Part shown: positions 46,491 to 61,070 of the stretch, one piece after another | Layout: every line of letters starts with the position of its first letter | Numbering within the stretch: position 1 is the first letter of the stretch | Assembly: GCF_030253575.1 (NCBI RefSeq) | Contig: NC_080564.1 | Span: 3,516,501 to 3,580,500 of the forward strand | Origin: Rhododendron vialii | Lineage: Eukaryota; Streptophyta; Magnoliopsida; Ericales; Ericaceae | Direction of reading: 5' to 3' | Length of the DNA: 64,000 bases | Program-made: the position numbers and the translations under genes | The notes under the pieces: model-generated | What the model was told of the DNA's origin: nothing | Databases searched by the model: none | Seen by the model: only the letters and a program-made list of their open reading frames with translations

Positions 46491-46726
46491 CCTACATTGA
46501 AATGAATAAATTTAAACGTAAATTAATACCAGAGCCCAAAACTGAATCTCATTTAAAGAATCATGCAAGCATTAAACCATCAGATCAGCCAAATTCATTT
46601 ACATAGCCTACATTGAAATGAATAGATTGAAACGGAAATTAATGACACAGCCCAAAACTGAATCTCATTTAAAGATTCATGCAAGCATTAAACCATCAGA
46701 TCAGCCAAATTCATTTACATAAACAC
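46491..46726. repeat. 118-bp tandem duplication in the CSP 3' flank
   Basis: Two adjacent copies (46491..46608 and 46609..46726), each starting GCCTACATTGAAATGAATA and ending CAAATTCATTTACATA, differ at a few bases. It lies in the CSP 3' UTR or just beyond. Confidence 0.85.
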
Positions 46727-46981
46727 TTGAAGCAAATTCACTAAATACCAAATAACCCCACGTTCATCCACTCCAAAAACGAAACACAAAACGTAGATCA
46801 GTTACCAAACCACCACCTATATATGTATCTCAATTGAAAAATTCGCAACCAAAACCAGAGGCTACCTAAAAAGAGGATCCTGTGTATAACCCACCAGAGA
46901 AAACACTGAAAGGAGATATAAGAACAAGTTATCAATCAATACGATTATACCCTTTTTTGAAAACCTCAATCAGAAATCAAG

Positions 46982-47905
46982 TCAAGCAGCTGAACCGCTA
47001 GGACATTCCCTAGCGAAATGCCCTTGCTCCCCACAATTGAAGCAGTTACTTCCACCACCACCGCTGCCGCCGCCAACGCCACTTCCAAACCTCCCAAAGC
47101 CGCCACCGCCGCCGCCAAACCTTCCACCGCCACCCCCGCTGCTGGGGCACTCCCTCGAAAAGTGCCCCTGTCCACCACAATTAAAACACGCCCCTCCGCC
47201 ACCACCCGAACTGCCACCACCGCGGCTGCGACCGCACTCTCTCGCCACATGTCCATACTCGCCGCAGTTAAAACAGCCACCTCCTCCACCGCCAACGTCA
47301 CGTGACGTCACTTGGCTCCGACAGTCCCTCGCCAAGTGCCCACTCTCTCCACAGTTATAACAACCGCCGCCGCCGCCAAGGTCACGTGACGTCACCTGGC
47401 TCCGACAGTCCCTCGCCAAGTGCCCACTCTCTCCACAGTTATAACAACCACCCCCGCCGCCGCCGCCGCCGCCGCTACGAAGCCCAAAACCGCCGCCGCC
47501 GCTACGAAATCCATAACCGCCGCTGCGGTCACGCGACGTCATCTGGCTACGACAATCCCTCGCCAAGTGACCACTCTCCCCGCAGTTATAACACCCTCCG
47601 CCTCCGCCTCCGCCTCCGCTACGAAAGCCGTGATCGCCGAAACGGTGGTCGTGGCCGTCGTTTTGGACCTTCTCGAGGGGAGATCCGTTGGGACCGGTGA
47701 CGTCGACGGCCTTGGTGCGGTTGTTCTCGGAGATGATAACGAACTCGACGGCCTGGCCCTCGTGGAGGGTGCGAAAGCCTTCGGATTTGATGGCGGACTG
47801 ATGGACGAACAGATCCTCGCCGCCGTCGTCGGGCTTGATGAAGCCGAAGCACTTGTTGTCGTCGAACCAACGGACGGTGCCACTTGATCTCGTCTCGTCC
47901 GCCAT
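46982..47905 (-). CDS. Cold-shock-domain glycine-rich zinc-knuckle protein (CSP/GRP2 type)
   Basis: A single-exon 307-aa protein. Residues ~8-75 are a cold shock domain ([20 protein letters not shown].. EDLFVHQS), which binds single-stranded RNA/DNA. The rest is glycine-rich with six CCHC zinc knuckles (three [14 protein letters not shown], then [28 protein letters not shown] and [14 protein letters not shown]). Plant relatives such as Arabidopsis CSP1 and CSP3 are RNA chaperones that melt RNA secondary structure in the cold; they usually have seven knuckles. In RNP1 the usual K-G-F-G-F is K-C-F-G-F (Cys19). The TATA-like box at 47985..47993 and a telo-box AAACCCTAA at 47948..47956 in the leader fit a translation-linked gene. 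Function is inferred from family. Confidence 0.95.
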   Translation of the reverse strand: MADETRSSGTVRWFDDNKCFGFIKPDDGGEDLFVHQSAIKSEGFRTLHEGQAVEFVIISENNRTKAVDVTGPNGSPLEKVQNDGHDHRFGDHGFRSGGGGGGGGCYNCGESGHLARDCRSQMTSRDRSGGYGFRSGGGGFGLRSGGGGGGGGGCYNCGESGHLARDCRSQVTSRDLGGGGGCYNCGESGHLARDCRSQVTSRDVGGGGGGCFNCGEYGHVARECGRSRGGGSSGGGGGACFNCGGQGHFSRECPSSGGGGGRFGGGGGGFGRFGSGVGGGSGGGGSNCFNCGEQGHFARECPSGSAA

Positions 47906-47947
47906 TGAATGGATCTCTGTCGAGGAACCGATCGGCCAACGAAGAGG

Positions 47948-47956
47948 AAACCCTAA
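47948..47956 (+). promoter_or_regulatory. telo-box in the CSP leader
   Basis: AAACCCTAA, the plant telo-box, lies about 45 bp upstream of the CSP ATG. It is common in promoters and leaders of ribosomal and cell-growth genes. The orientation is opposite to the gene, which telo-boxes tolerate. Confidence 0.5.
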
Positions 47957-48094
47957 CCCTACGGCTCTCCGAGTGGATCTGTGGTTTATATATTCGAGAG
48001 AGATACAGGGAGGTACGTATAGCTGGAACTGTAAAAGACAATTTTACCCATCGCCTTTTATCGAATCGAAGGATAAGATTTGTGTGTAATTAGT

Positions 48095-48943
48095 GACTAA
48101 TTACTTAGGAACTAAGTTTGAACTCGTGATTAACTTAACTCGTTGAAATCTTGCTTAAGATTTTTTTAGCAATTATGAAAATCAAGCTTCAATATGTTCT
48201 TTAGAACTCGTTCAACTTTCAAATAAAACTAAACAAGTTAATATTTGATTTAGTTACCAAATAACTTTAAAATTTGAAGTTCTTCGACGTCGACTTTTAC
48301 TGCTCAATCAAAATTCATTGCAATTGTTGTTTGATAAACAAGTCCAATGTAAATGGAATATATTTTTTAAGCTCGTTACGTTTGCAGTCACATTTATATA
48401 ATTCATTGCTTTGCTCTTTCACTTCGTTTATTTGAATAATAAAAACATGCATCAACAAATGACTCATCCTTTATTTTTTTTGCAACTCCAATCCTATTCT
48501 AACAAAGATGATGAGGTGTGAGATGGATTGAATTAGTTCGAGTTAGACTCTAGCCTCCATTCCTCTACTATTTCTATTTTTTAAGTATTTATTTTTTGCT
48601 TTATGAGATAGGTCATTCTCTCACAATTAATACATCGTCTTTAATGGTAAGTGCAACAGCCTACTCAAAACTAATTTTTAGCGGTTTCACCAAAGTCGAA
48701 ACCCGCAAATCCTACCACAGCATACAGCTCAACACTTTACATTTTGCTACAATACCTTGTCTAATCCAGGAGTACCTCGTCTAATTCAGTGAGGTTGTTA
48801 CTTCTTCCTCTCACTTTTCTCTACCACCACTTTTGTTCACATGAACACTTCCTTTCTCTCTCTTAGAGGAAATATATTTTTGTTAATGTACAGAGAAAAA
48901 TAAAGAGGTTGATGGAGATAGCATGTAAAGAACTAGTTAAATT

Positions 48944-48989
<46 letters not shown>

Positions 48990-49300
48990 TTTTAGACTAG
49001 TTATTTTGCCTAGGAGCAAATAAGAGACTTGAGAAAACAATGCAGTTAATCCGCAAGTAATTTAACAATTGACAAAAGAAAAATGCCAAAATTATGATCC
49101 ATACAAAGAGGTTGAAGTTGGTTTCCACTATATTCTAGGTTCATTTCCTCAAGAATATTACACTTTTTCTTTATACTGCCAAAATAAATAAGAAAAAGAA
49201 AAAGTGGAAGAAAAAGAATTACAAAAGAGGTGGTGGTTACATATCTACAGATTATGCAGGGAATCATGAGTTTTTTGGCTTTACAAGAAAGCAAGCAGTA
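48095..49300. other. CSP-FNR intergenic region
   Basis: The region between the divergent side of CSP and the 3' end of FNR is AT-rich and holds a (GA)n microsatellite at 48945..48986. No gene is supported. Confidence 0.55.
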
Positions 49301-49303
49301 GTA

Positions 49304-52736
<3,433 letters not shown>

Positions 52737-52803
52737 GGTTGTGATGCTAAAGTGAGAATAAAGAAAAATGGAGAGAGAAGATGTGGAGATATATGTGAGA
52801 CAG

Positions 52804-52811
52804 TTATATAA
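52804..52811 (-). promoter_or_regulatory. TATA box of FNR
   Basis: TTATATAA on the minus strand about 70 bp upstream of the start codon at 52736. Confidence 0.6.
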
Positions 52812-52959
52812 GGTGATATTAAAAGTGAAGAAAATGAAGTGTAGGATTGTTGATTGGGTAGAGAGTGGATTATGGGATTGGGTGGAGGAGAGTGGAAGGC
52901 CAATGTAGTGGCAGTTGTGAGGATAAGAAAATGTATCTAAAATTGTACTAAAACCTCGG

Positions 52960-53600
52960 GCCATTGCACAGTCCAGTAGCCATTCACATCACTTGATTTG
53001 TATTTACAACAAACAAACAAACAAAAAGAGAGATCTGTTTAATATCTGGGGGGAGGGGGGAGGCGGGGGGGAGTGATTTGGATGTTTCAATTTTTATGGG
53101 AAGGGAAACAAGAAGAACATAGTTTAGTTTCCTTATCAAGTTTTGCCCCGACCTTAGTTGGCCCGCTAGTAGACATTGTGATTGGTCCTCAAATTAATCG
53201 GTCCCTTGAGTTAGGTGATCGAGTTATCAAAAAAGGCTAATGAAAGAATCCAAGCGAACTGTGCATGCAACAATGGGAAATTAGGCCTTTCTTTAGTTGT
53301 TTTTAGAATCATTCTCTCATAAACATTTAGCTTCTTTTTGTTAGACATTCTTCTAATTTGGCCCCGTTTGCTAGCACTTATAATTCAATTTATTTAGCTT
53401 AATTGCTTAAAAAAAATCTAATGAATAATGTTTGTTACCAATTATGAATAAACACTTTTTTAGCTTTTTAGCTTGTTTGACCCAAAAAAATAGATTATTT
53501 TAATCCTCATTTTGAATATTTTTTGCTTATATTAAGTTGTTAGAACATAAATGGATTATTTTAATTTGTATAAGCGAATAATCTAAAAAGCTACTAACTT
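52960..53600. other. FNR upstream intergenic DNA
   Basis: The FNR promoter region plus AT-rich DNA with a G-rich run at 53045-53075. No other gene is supported. Confidence 0.5.
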
Positions 53601-53729
53601 ATAATAGAGCATCTCCAATACACCATCCATTCCTCCATAACTTCATATTTTACTATTCCAAAAAGGTGTTTTGGATGATTTATTTGCTCCAATTCATCAT
53701 TCATTCCTCTATCTCCATATTTTGGTCCT

Positions 53730-56440
53730 CCAAACCTTTTCCGGTTAAGAGCGCATAAGATCAACTGTTCAACTGTCCCACAATTGCCTTCCATCAGTGC
53801 AACTGTTCCTACCTTCTTTTCTACCTCGACATAGCCAATTGAGCTTTCAACCAAACCAGATTTGGAAGGCACCATCATTGAGCTCGAATGAAGATGAAAC
53901 TCCGCCTTCAAACCATCGATGTGAAAGGACTTTTTCTTTTTCCCCAAACCTCCAAACCTGTGTAATTTTACAGTCTGCATCGTGCACAGCAATGGGATAA
54001 TCAAAGCTTTTCCTTCTTTTCGTTCCCTTAGATTTAAGCCTACCATTCACCATTTTCTGAGAACCTGACTCACAATCTGGCTTTTTCCGACACAATTCCT
54101 ATCCCCTGACCTTGGAAAGCAAAAGCATCGGAAATGGGAACTGAAGCAAAATACTCAATTGACCTCCCTCCCCTATAATCTGCAAAGGAATCTCGGAGTA
54201 GTCCTCCATTTTAGTGGGAAAATGCCACTACGATGACTAATATGAGGAAATGAAGGCTGATTAGCGAACTCCATGTTTTTATCTACTTTTCTTGATACCT
54301 TTGTGCTCATCCCAGCATCCATGAGTTTCAGTAATTGCGTGGCAGGCAAGGTTCCATTGGAACATAACTCCAGTTGACCAACAGGATTTGGCAAATTTTC
54401 AATTCTTTTGTTTGTGCATGCACATGGCTGTGTTCTTCATTTATCTTCTGGAAGGTCTCTAAATGAATGTTCCAATTTGGCATTTGCGACAAAGTTGGAG
54501 ATTTCTGAGAGCTTTCAGTTCGAAAAGGACAATCTGCTGCATTCAGCATAGACACATTGGTGTGCTCCTCTAACTTGTGTGGAACTAGAAATAATTCGAC
54601 GTTTATGACATGATGTTGAACACTGAAACAAAGAATTAGGACATCCATTCACCAGCTTATCCTCATCCCATCTGCAACTTTTAACACCATTTCTTGCTAG
54701 CGCCAACTTTAGGAAATAGGTTTCCACTTGAAAGGTTCACTGGAGAGTCCGAAAATGCAAAAGCTCCCTTAGTGTCATGAGATCCTTCTGATTGTTTTAT
54801 TTTGGAACCACTGCTTTTACAGGTTTTCTTAAGATGAGAAAAGTAGGCTATTGATTCTTCTACAGGTTCAAGTACCACACTTCTACTCGCAGCAGACATC
54901 CTACCTACTGCATTGGATATCCCAACATCTCCTTGTCACGAAAACCACTGAACTTAGATATTTCAGAATCTGTCGCATTCTTGGTTTTCTTTTACATGCA
55001 TAATGTGTTCTCCTTGGCATTCTCAGCTTCTAAACGACGCCTGTCGGTTCTTGGCTAAGAGCTCCACAATTTCCACAGGAATGCCATTTAAAGATTCCAA
55101 TTCATGCGTCTTATCAGCCCTTCCATTACTTTGGTCTTTAATGGCTTCTGAATGCCCTTGGACATCCGTGTTGTACTCATAACTGTATATGAAGGAGAGA
55201 TCCTGACATGAAAAGATAAAGTTGAACAAAGTCTTGAAATTGGGGTAGTAGATAACCTGTTCATAGAGGCAAACGTGCAAGAGATGAAGTGTAAAGCATG
55301 CAAGTTGAAAAAGAGACACTGTAGATTGCACGTATACGTTCAGATTATATAAATACAACAAAAGAAAATTACAGGCTTGAGAAACCATGTGCATCCTTGT
55401 CATCCTCATTCTCAGTGAATTCCAAAGGATTATGTTTGCTTGTATGAAAACCAATGAGAGAACGAACAACCTCATTTTCCAGAGTCCCGAGCTCAAGTTT
55501 CCGGTGTCACTTCATGTCCTTGACTTATTCACTTGATTTAGCTATTATGGAAACTATACCCTTCTCCTTTTGGAATACTTCAGTGAAACTGTTATTCACA
55601 CATTCCAACATACCTTTGTACACTTCTCTACTTCAATAGTTTTTATAACCAAATTGGACAAGTCCACTGTTTTCCAAGTTGAGATGTATCGCTTCTGAAA
55701 CAATAACAATCTCAGGTTCAAGTATATTGAAACTTAAAACCGTGCCTGATTTTTGATAAACTAGCACCAAGACTCATACCTGCCCCTTTATGGAATTCTC
55801 CATTGATAACTTGAGCAACCTTCATTTTAGAAGAAATTGGTTCTTTCATTGTCTCATCAACATCATTTACCGCAATATTGTTGTAGTTTCAGGTGACAAT
55901 AAATCTGCATGGAGCACAAAAATACATTTAGTACTTAGGCTGGCACTTACATTGCTGAGATCATCTTAGGATAATAATAATAAAAAAGTTTACCTTGTCT
56001 AATGATGGACGTGGCATTGGCTACCTTTTCTTTCACGTGATCATGTGCCAATGAACAAATTTCAAAACCAATTACATCTACTGAAGGGTTGACATCAAAA
56101 TTTCTTGATCCACAAATTGTACGAGCAGATGCTGCCAAGATGAGGAAGCAAAAATTTGATGTCAATGTTACGTGATGCCATGGCTTCACCATTGAGAAAT
56201 TTATGCACTCGAAATTAGTCTTTTACGTTTACAATTGGAAACCAGTCTAATGTCTGCTGCATCATCTGAACCATCAGTTCTTTGGAGACAGTTACGGCAA
56301 CCCTACCATTTGAACTCAGGGACATATAGTGGAGGCACATCTGATTCTTTGTTGGATTCCTCATAGTCACCAAGCAAAAGAAATGGCCAACAAATTTTTT
56401 GATCTTTTCTGCGGACCTCACCAACAAAAGCACTACATTG
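53730..56440 (-). pseudogene. EMF1: EMF1-like (EMBRYONIC FLOWER 1) pseudogene
   Basis: EMF1 is a plant Polycomb-associated protein that represses flower-identity genes. On the minus strand I see several of its conserved blocks: GEVRRKDQKICWPF..VPPLYVPEFKW then GCRNC (56290-56415), IPVEIVELLAKN (~55047-55085), SAASRSVVLEPVEESIAYF (~54840-54899) and LKLMDAGM (~54313-54332). The gene is broken: TAG at 56303..56305 where the family has Trp; a frameshift after LLAKNR (~55040), with RRLEAENA in the next frame; stops between 54900 and 55000; and a further shift near 54690. The usual N-terminal and C-terminal ends are not recognisable. Possible 5' leader sequence lies near 58000-58200, with MITEs between. 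Family identity rests on motif memory. Confidence 0.72.
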
Positions 56441-56584
56441 ACAGTAAATGGGACTTCTTAGGAAAACCCATCATTGAAAGCTTTATCATTCTTTAATATA
56501 CTAACAAAAGGAAGAAAAAAACATGTTCACGGCTGAACCTAGTACTTATATTTTAAGTTCTCCACGTTAATTTCACAATGCATA

Positions 56585-56954
56585 CGAGCAAGTACATCAG
56601 CTTAGTTATATGGAGAATATTAGGTAAAATGGAGAAGGAAAACCACAAAAGAGCTTTGCACTAGAGTAGCAAAAGGACCAAGGTAAAGTAGCTTTGGGGG
56701 AATGGTTTGGTAGTTTTACCGAAGGACTGTGCATGGGCTAACCTTTATACAATTATTGTTTCTCTCTCTCTCACACTCTCTCCAATGGAACCCAAGTACA
56801 AGATGAAGAGTACTTTTGTTTTATAGTAGTATTTTATTAGTATAGAGATGGTAATAGAGAGTATTGGTGTGAGGTTGAGAGATATTTGAATAGGTAAAAT
56901 GAAAAAAGTGAACTATTTGGTAGCTAAAATACATAACCATTGGTGTACATGCTC
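56585..56954. mobile_element. PIF/Harbinger-type MITE, diverged copy
   Basis: The right end is TTGGTGTACATGCTC followed by TAA. The left end (GAGCAAGTACATCAG) has drifted. The inner part (TAGGTAAAATGAAAAAAGTG, (TC)n tract, AGTAGTATTTTATTAGTATAG-like core) matches 57077..57444 and the outer parts of 37029..37674. Confidence 0.7.
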
Positions 56955-57076
56955 TAAGTGATGTCGCAGCTTACATTTCTGTCATATGTGGTTTGTTAAT
57001 CAAAAAACAAGAAAATGGTGATTGAAGCAAAGATTAACTACATCACAAGGTGACTATTGGAAAGAAACATTTGTTA

Positions 57077-57444
57077 GGGCATGTACACCAGGCTAGCAAA
57101 AGCCACCTTTACAGCCATTTTACCTAGTTGAAGCCTCCAAAACAGTTTGCAGCAGGCTCGGAGAACTGGAAGGTATTTTCCCTTTTGAAAAAATGCTCTC
57201 CATTTCTAACGAGCTACTATTCATGAGCAAAACCTTAAAATATTATTCCTCTTCTTTCTCCTTCTTACCACTCCCTCATTCTCTCTCTACCACTCTCTCT
57301 GTCTCTCTCTTTTTTTTTTTATTTAATAAGGATAAAGAGGTATAATAAAGAGAATTGGTGTGGGGTTAAGAGAGATTTGAGTAGGTAAAATGAAAAAAGT
57401 GGATTATTGTGTAGGTAAAATACCTTTTGTTGGTGTACATGCTC
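57077..57444. mobile_element. PIF/Harbinger-type MITE, intact copy
   Basis: The 368-bp element has ends GGGCATGTACACCA and TGGTGTACATGCTC and an exact 3-bp duplication TTA (57074..57076 and 57445..57447), as used by PIF/Harbinger transposases. It is non-coding. Confidence 0.85.
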
Positions 57445-58299
57445 TTATGCTAAAGGGTATCCAGCACTGTCCTCACAAAGAGTCAAACTTCCCGCGGAAG
57501 TTAAGCCCGCGGAAGTTAAGCACTCAGGTTCATTGACTTCATTTTCAATGTAAAGAGAATTACAACGCGCAAGTAAGTCGACTTATTCACCATATCAATG
57601 AAGAGAAACAATCTACTCACACAAGAACCACTGGAGGTGATTCAGAAACTCAATTTGAGAGGAAAACCTGCACTTTAATAGAATCAAACTCACAAGTACA
57701 ATAATTGAAAAACTCTCAAATTCACTCATTCTCTCACTCTTTGTTTCCCATAATTTTATAACATACGAACACATCTATTTCAGGACCTAAAAAGCCAACA
57801 CGATCTGGCAATGACAAACTACATTTTGGATGCAAGGGGTAAAGGAATAGTCGAATAGAAAATGAATATCCAAAAAAAAAATGTACAGTTGAATCGCTTG
57901 GAAATTGAAATGCTCGATTGAAATTCCAACAAGATGACTATACCCAACTGGGAAATTCACCAAAAGCAAAACCTGAAACACGCAATTAAGAACAAAATCT
58001 AGAGAGAGAGAGAGAGGTTTACGTTTGGCCGCGTGAAGTGATTGGGTACACAGCGGAGAAGCTTGAACGATTTGCAATGGATTTCGTAGGGGAAATGCTT
58101 GGAAATGGAGAATTAAGAATCCAAGTAGAAGATGATAGGCGGTAAGTGCCATGGATTTCCCTTCGCCGGAGAGGTACAGTTGTGGTGATGAAAAAGCCTC
58201 TGATTTGAAGCTAGACGAACCAAAGTAAAGTCGCGTTTGAAAAGCCCGAGTAAGACTTCGCTGGTTGAACTGCGAAGTCTATTTACCACAGTAATGCTA

Positions 58300-58695
58300 T
58301 ATTAGCAATCAAATATGAACTCATTTCAGATTTATCTCAAAGATCCAAATCGTTCATGTTGTAGAAATCGTCAAGAACAATAAATATAATAAAATTTATT
58401 GCAATCAGATCTAAATCAATATCTTATAGAGAAGTTAAATGAAGTTTTTGCGTTTGTAATAATAGGTTTGGCTGCATTGAATCAATATACTAATAGGCCT
58501 GGCTACTAGTAGTCAAATATGAATTTAAGTCTGACATATTTCAAAGATCGAAATCATTCATGTTGTAGAAATCATCAAGAACACTAACCCTAGACAAGTC
58601 CATCATAATCGGATGCAAAAATCCATATTATCGAGAAGTTAAATGAAGTTTTTGCGTTTATAATAATGGGTTTGGATGCATTAGATCATGGCTTT
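58300..58695. repeat. ~190-bp tandem duplication
   Basis: Copies at about 58300-58490 and 58512-58695 share CATGTTGTAGAAATC, TCAAGAAC, and GAGAAGTTAAATGAAGTTTTTGCG. They are moderately diverged and non-coding. Confidence 0.75.
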
Positions 58696-59034
58696 TTGAA
58701 ATCCTTTTTTTAAGCAGGGATTATAACTCGCGGTGTCAAGACAGGGGGCCCGATTAAGGCTAAACTCCACTATCACCCCTAGATTTCACTCAAACCACAT
58801 TGCATGCCCCTGAATTCTCTAAATGCACAAAGCAACTCCTCATTTTTTTGTAAAATTTGGACCCACATTTTCGACAAAACCATTTTCGAAATACAAACCT
58901 TGCCCTCTTTAACTCCATCTATCTTCGTGTTGTCCATCGTGCTTTCTCGATTTTCTAGTTTGCATTAATGTAAAGTAGGCCCTAGATATTTTCACTTGTT
59001 TGAATATGGAGGGTGTATTGGAGATGCTCTATGC

Positions 59035-60380
59035 TAGCAAACAGAGCCTTTTTGTCCTCGTAAATAATTCCAAAAAAATTCGTTATTGAGAAAACATTAA
59101 GAGGATATTTTAACTAGCTATCAAAATCATTTCCTCTAAACAAACGATAAGACTAAAAAAAAAATGAGTCTCACTATTTCTAGCTCCCACAGAGGAGAAT
59201 TTCACTTGTTTGGATATAAATATGTGAGAAATTTGTATAAATGAAAGGTTTATTTTGTTTCTCACTATTTCTCATTAAAATGGAGAAATTCATTTAGAAA
59301 TCTTAAACCATTCTCTCGCCAAATCACTCGATGCAAAGGGGCTTTCGGTACATTTGTAAAACTTTAGTTCTTTGACACAAGTGAAATCTATCTAACACAC
59401 AACATTAATGCATAGAATGGTTTGAACTCACCGAGCATGGATGAACGAGTCATAACAACCGACTATGTAAATGTAAAGACATACATTTTCGATCCAAATG
59501 TTGGTCTTGACGTCTTGTTATTTTGTTCCTTGGCGGAAATCCACAATTTACAGGTACATCTATAATCCTCAATAACATAACTACTTTAATATTAACTATA
59601 TTGCCAAGGACAGGTAATCAACGTTCTGGTTGTTAAACTCATGTTTTCGGAGGGGAGCAGTTACACCTGCAATATGCAATTTGGCATTGCCCTTTGTTAA
59701 ATCATACGCGGTTGCTTCAGCTGCCTGCCTGCATTTCAGCATCGTAGTCTTTGGACAAATATACCCAATTATTTATAGCAGACGCTTTTCGGCATCCTCT
59801 TCTGTAGCTCGAGGAGATAACTCCGGGAAGCTGCATCTGGTGAAGGTCCACAGATATCAGCATTGTAGTCCTTGCCCTTTGTTAAATCACACGCGTTTTG
59901 TATTCTGCTTTTGAACTAAATGAGAGAGTTTGTCAAGAGAGAATAGTGAATTGTTTAAACTCTTGAAAATGATGGTGCTAACTCACCATAATCTGCAGAT
60001 CCAACTTCCAAGAGTACTTATGTATACCATATTAATCAAAATTGCTAATCTGCTGGTTTCTTGATTAATATAAGCTAATCATCAGGTCAATTTGTACTTA
60101 TTTATCATCCTGGTCAACTGTTGTGGTTCCTCCTCTTTCTAAAAATTAAAATCTCCAGGAAACTGCACTTTTTTTTTAGTCTTCCACTTTTGGCAGCTAT
60201 GTTGAAGATTCTTATTGACCTCTGGGAGGAGTAGAAAAATATATATTTCAGTTTGCATCATCACATCACAACCACCAACCCAGATGCCTTCCAACTTCTT
60301 CAGGTTTGAAAGGTCCAAGAAGTGGATATTCAAACATTCCCCCCAGGTTGCTTTGACTCATATATAGTAGAAGCTCAAGA
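59035..60380. other. Intergenic DNA with unassigned open frames
   Basis: No recognised gene. Short frames near 59630-59914 and 60266-60448 might be exon relics, but I cannot place them in a family. Confidence 0.4.
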
Positions 60381-60385
60381 TCAAC

Positions 60386-60805
60386 TTTGCAGAAAACCTT
60401 ATCATATTCCATTCGCACTCTCGAGGAAAGTGCATAGGACACAGACACAATTGTTTATAAAGTGTTCCGTATCCTTTGCCCGGATATCTGCGTTCGTATC
60501 AGTGCTCCCCTCTCTATTTTCTACAAAAGAAAATTCAAGAATCCACCATTCCGTGTGTCCAATCTAATCCAAATCATGTCCAAGCCATGATGTTTAAAAA
60601 TTGCAGAAACCTTATCATATTCCATTGGCACTTTCGAGGAAAGTGCACAGGACACGGACACAATTGTTTATAAAGTGCCTGTATCTGTATCTTTTTCCCG
60701 TTTATCTGCGTTCGTAACAGTGCTCCCCACTATTTTTTCTACAACAGAAAATTCAAGAATCTACCATTCCATGTGTCCAATCTAATCAAAATCATGTCCA
60801 AGCCA
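60386..60805. repeat. ~215-bp tandem duplication
   Basis: Two head-to-tail copies (from about 60386 and about 60602) share GCAGAAA(A)CCTTATCATATT, CGAGGAAAGTGCA, TTTATCTGCGTTCGTA-like and CCATTCC(G/A)TGTGTCCAATC strings in order. They are similar but not identical, and non-coding. Confidence 0.8.
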
Positions 60806-61070
60806 CAAGTATTGCATACTACACTTTTCAATTAAACGAATAAAGTTTAAATTAAGTAATAATCATCAAACCACAAAATATTACATGTCCTAGAGACCAC
60901 TAGCCTCCACAAAAATTTATCAGAAGAATGATAACAATTGGGTATTTTTGCCTAAGCAATTGAATACAATAAAACGTATATACACTCCATAAGAATACAA
61001 TATAGTACAAAAAAAATTAAAAATGCAGAAGCTTCAATCTAATTACAAACAATTTGACAAGTTCATGAAA

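Larger units (their letters stand above)
53607..59029. mobile_element. Candidate TIR element carrying the EMF1-like pseudogene
   Basis: The left end GAGCATCTCCAATACACC (53607) and the exact complement at the right end (59012..59029) are 5.4 kb apart, both followed inward by CTCCAT-like similarity and flanked by TA. The interior is the EMF1-like pseudogene and two PIF/Harbinger MITEs. A single gene-carrying (Pack-type) element would explain this, but two independent MITE remnants of one family would as well. No transposase is present. Confidence 0.35.

Noticed and set aside
47018-47887. Long plus-strand frames rich in Pro, Ala and Thr
   Set aside because: They are antisense shadows of the Gly-rich CSP coding sequence.
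54310-54730. Separate small genes within the EMF1-like region
   Set aside because: The frames are collinear pieces of one interrupted EMF1-like coding sequence, not independent genes.
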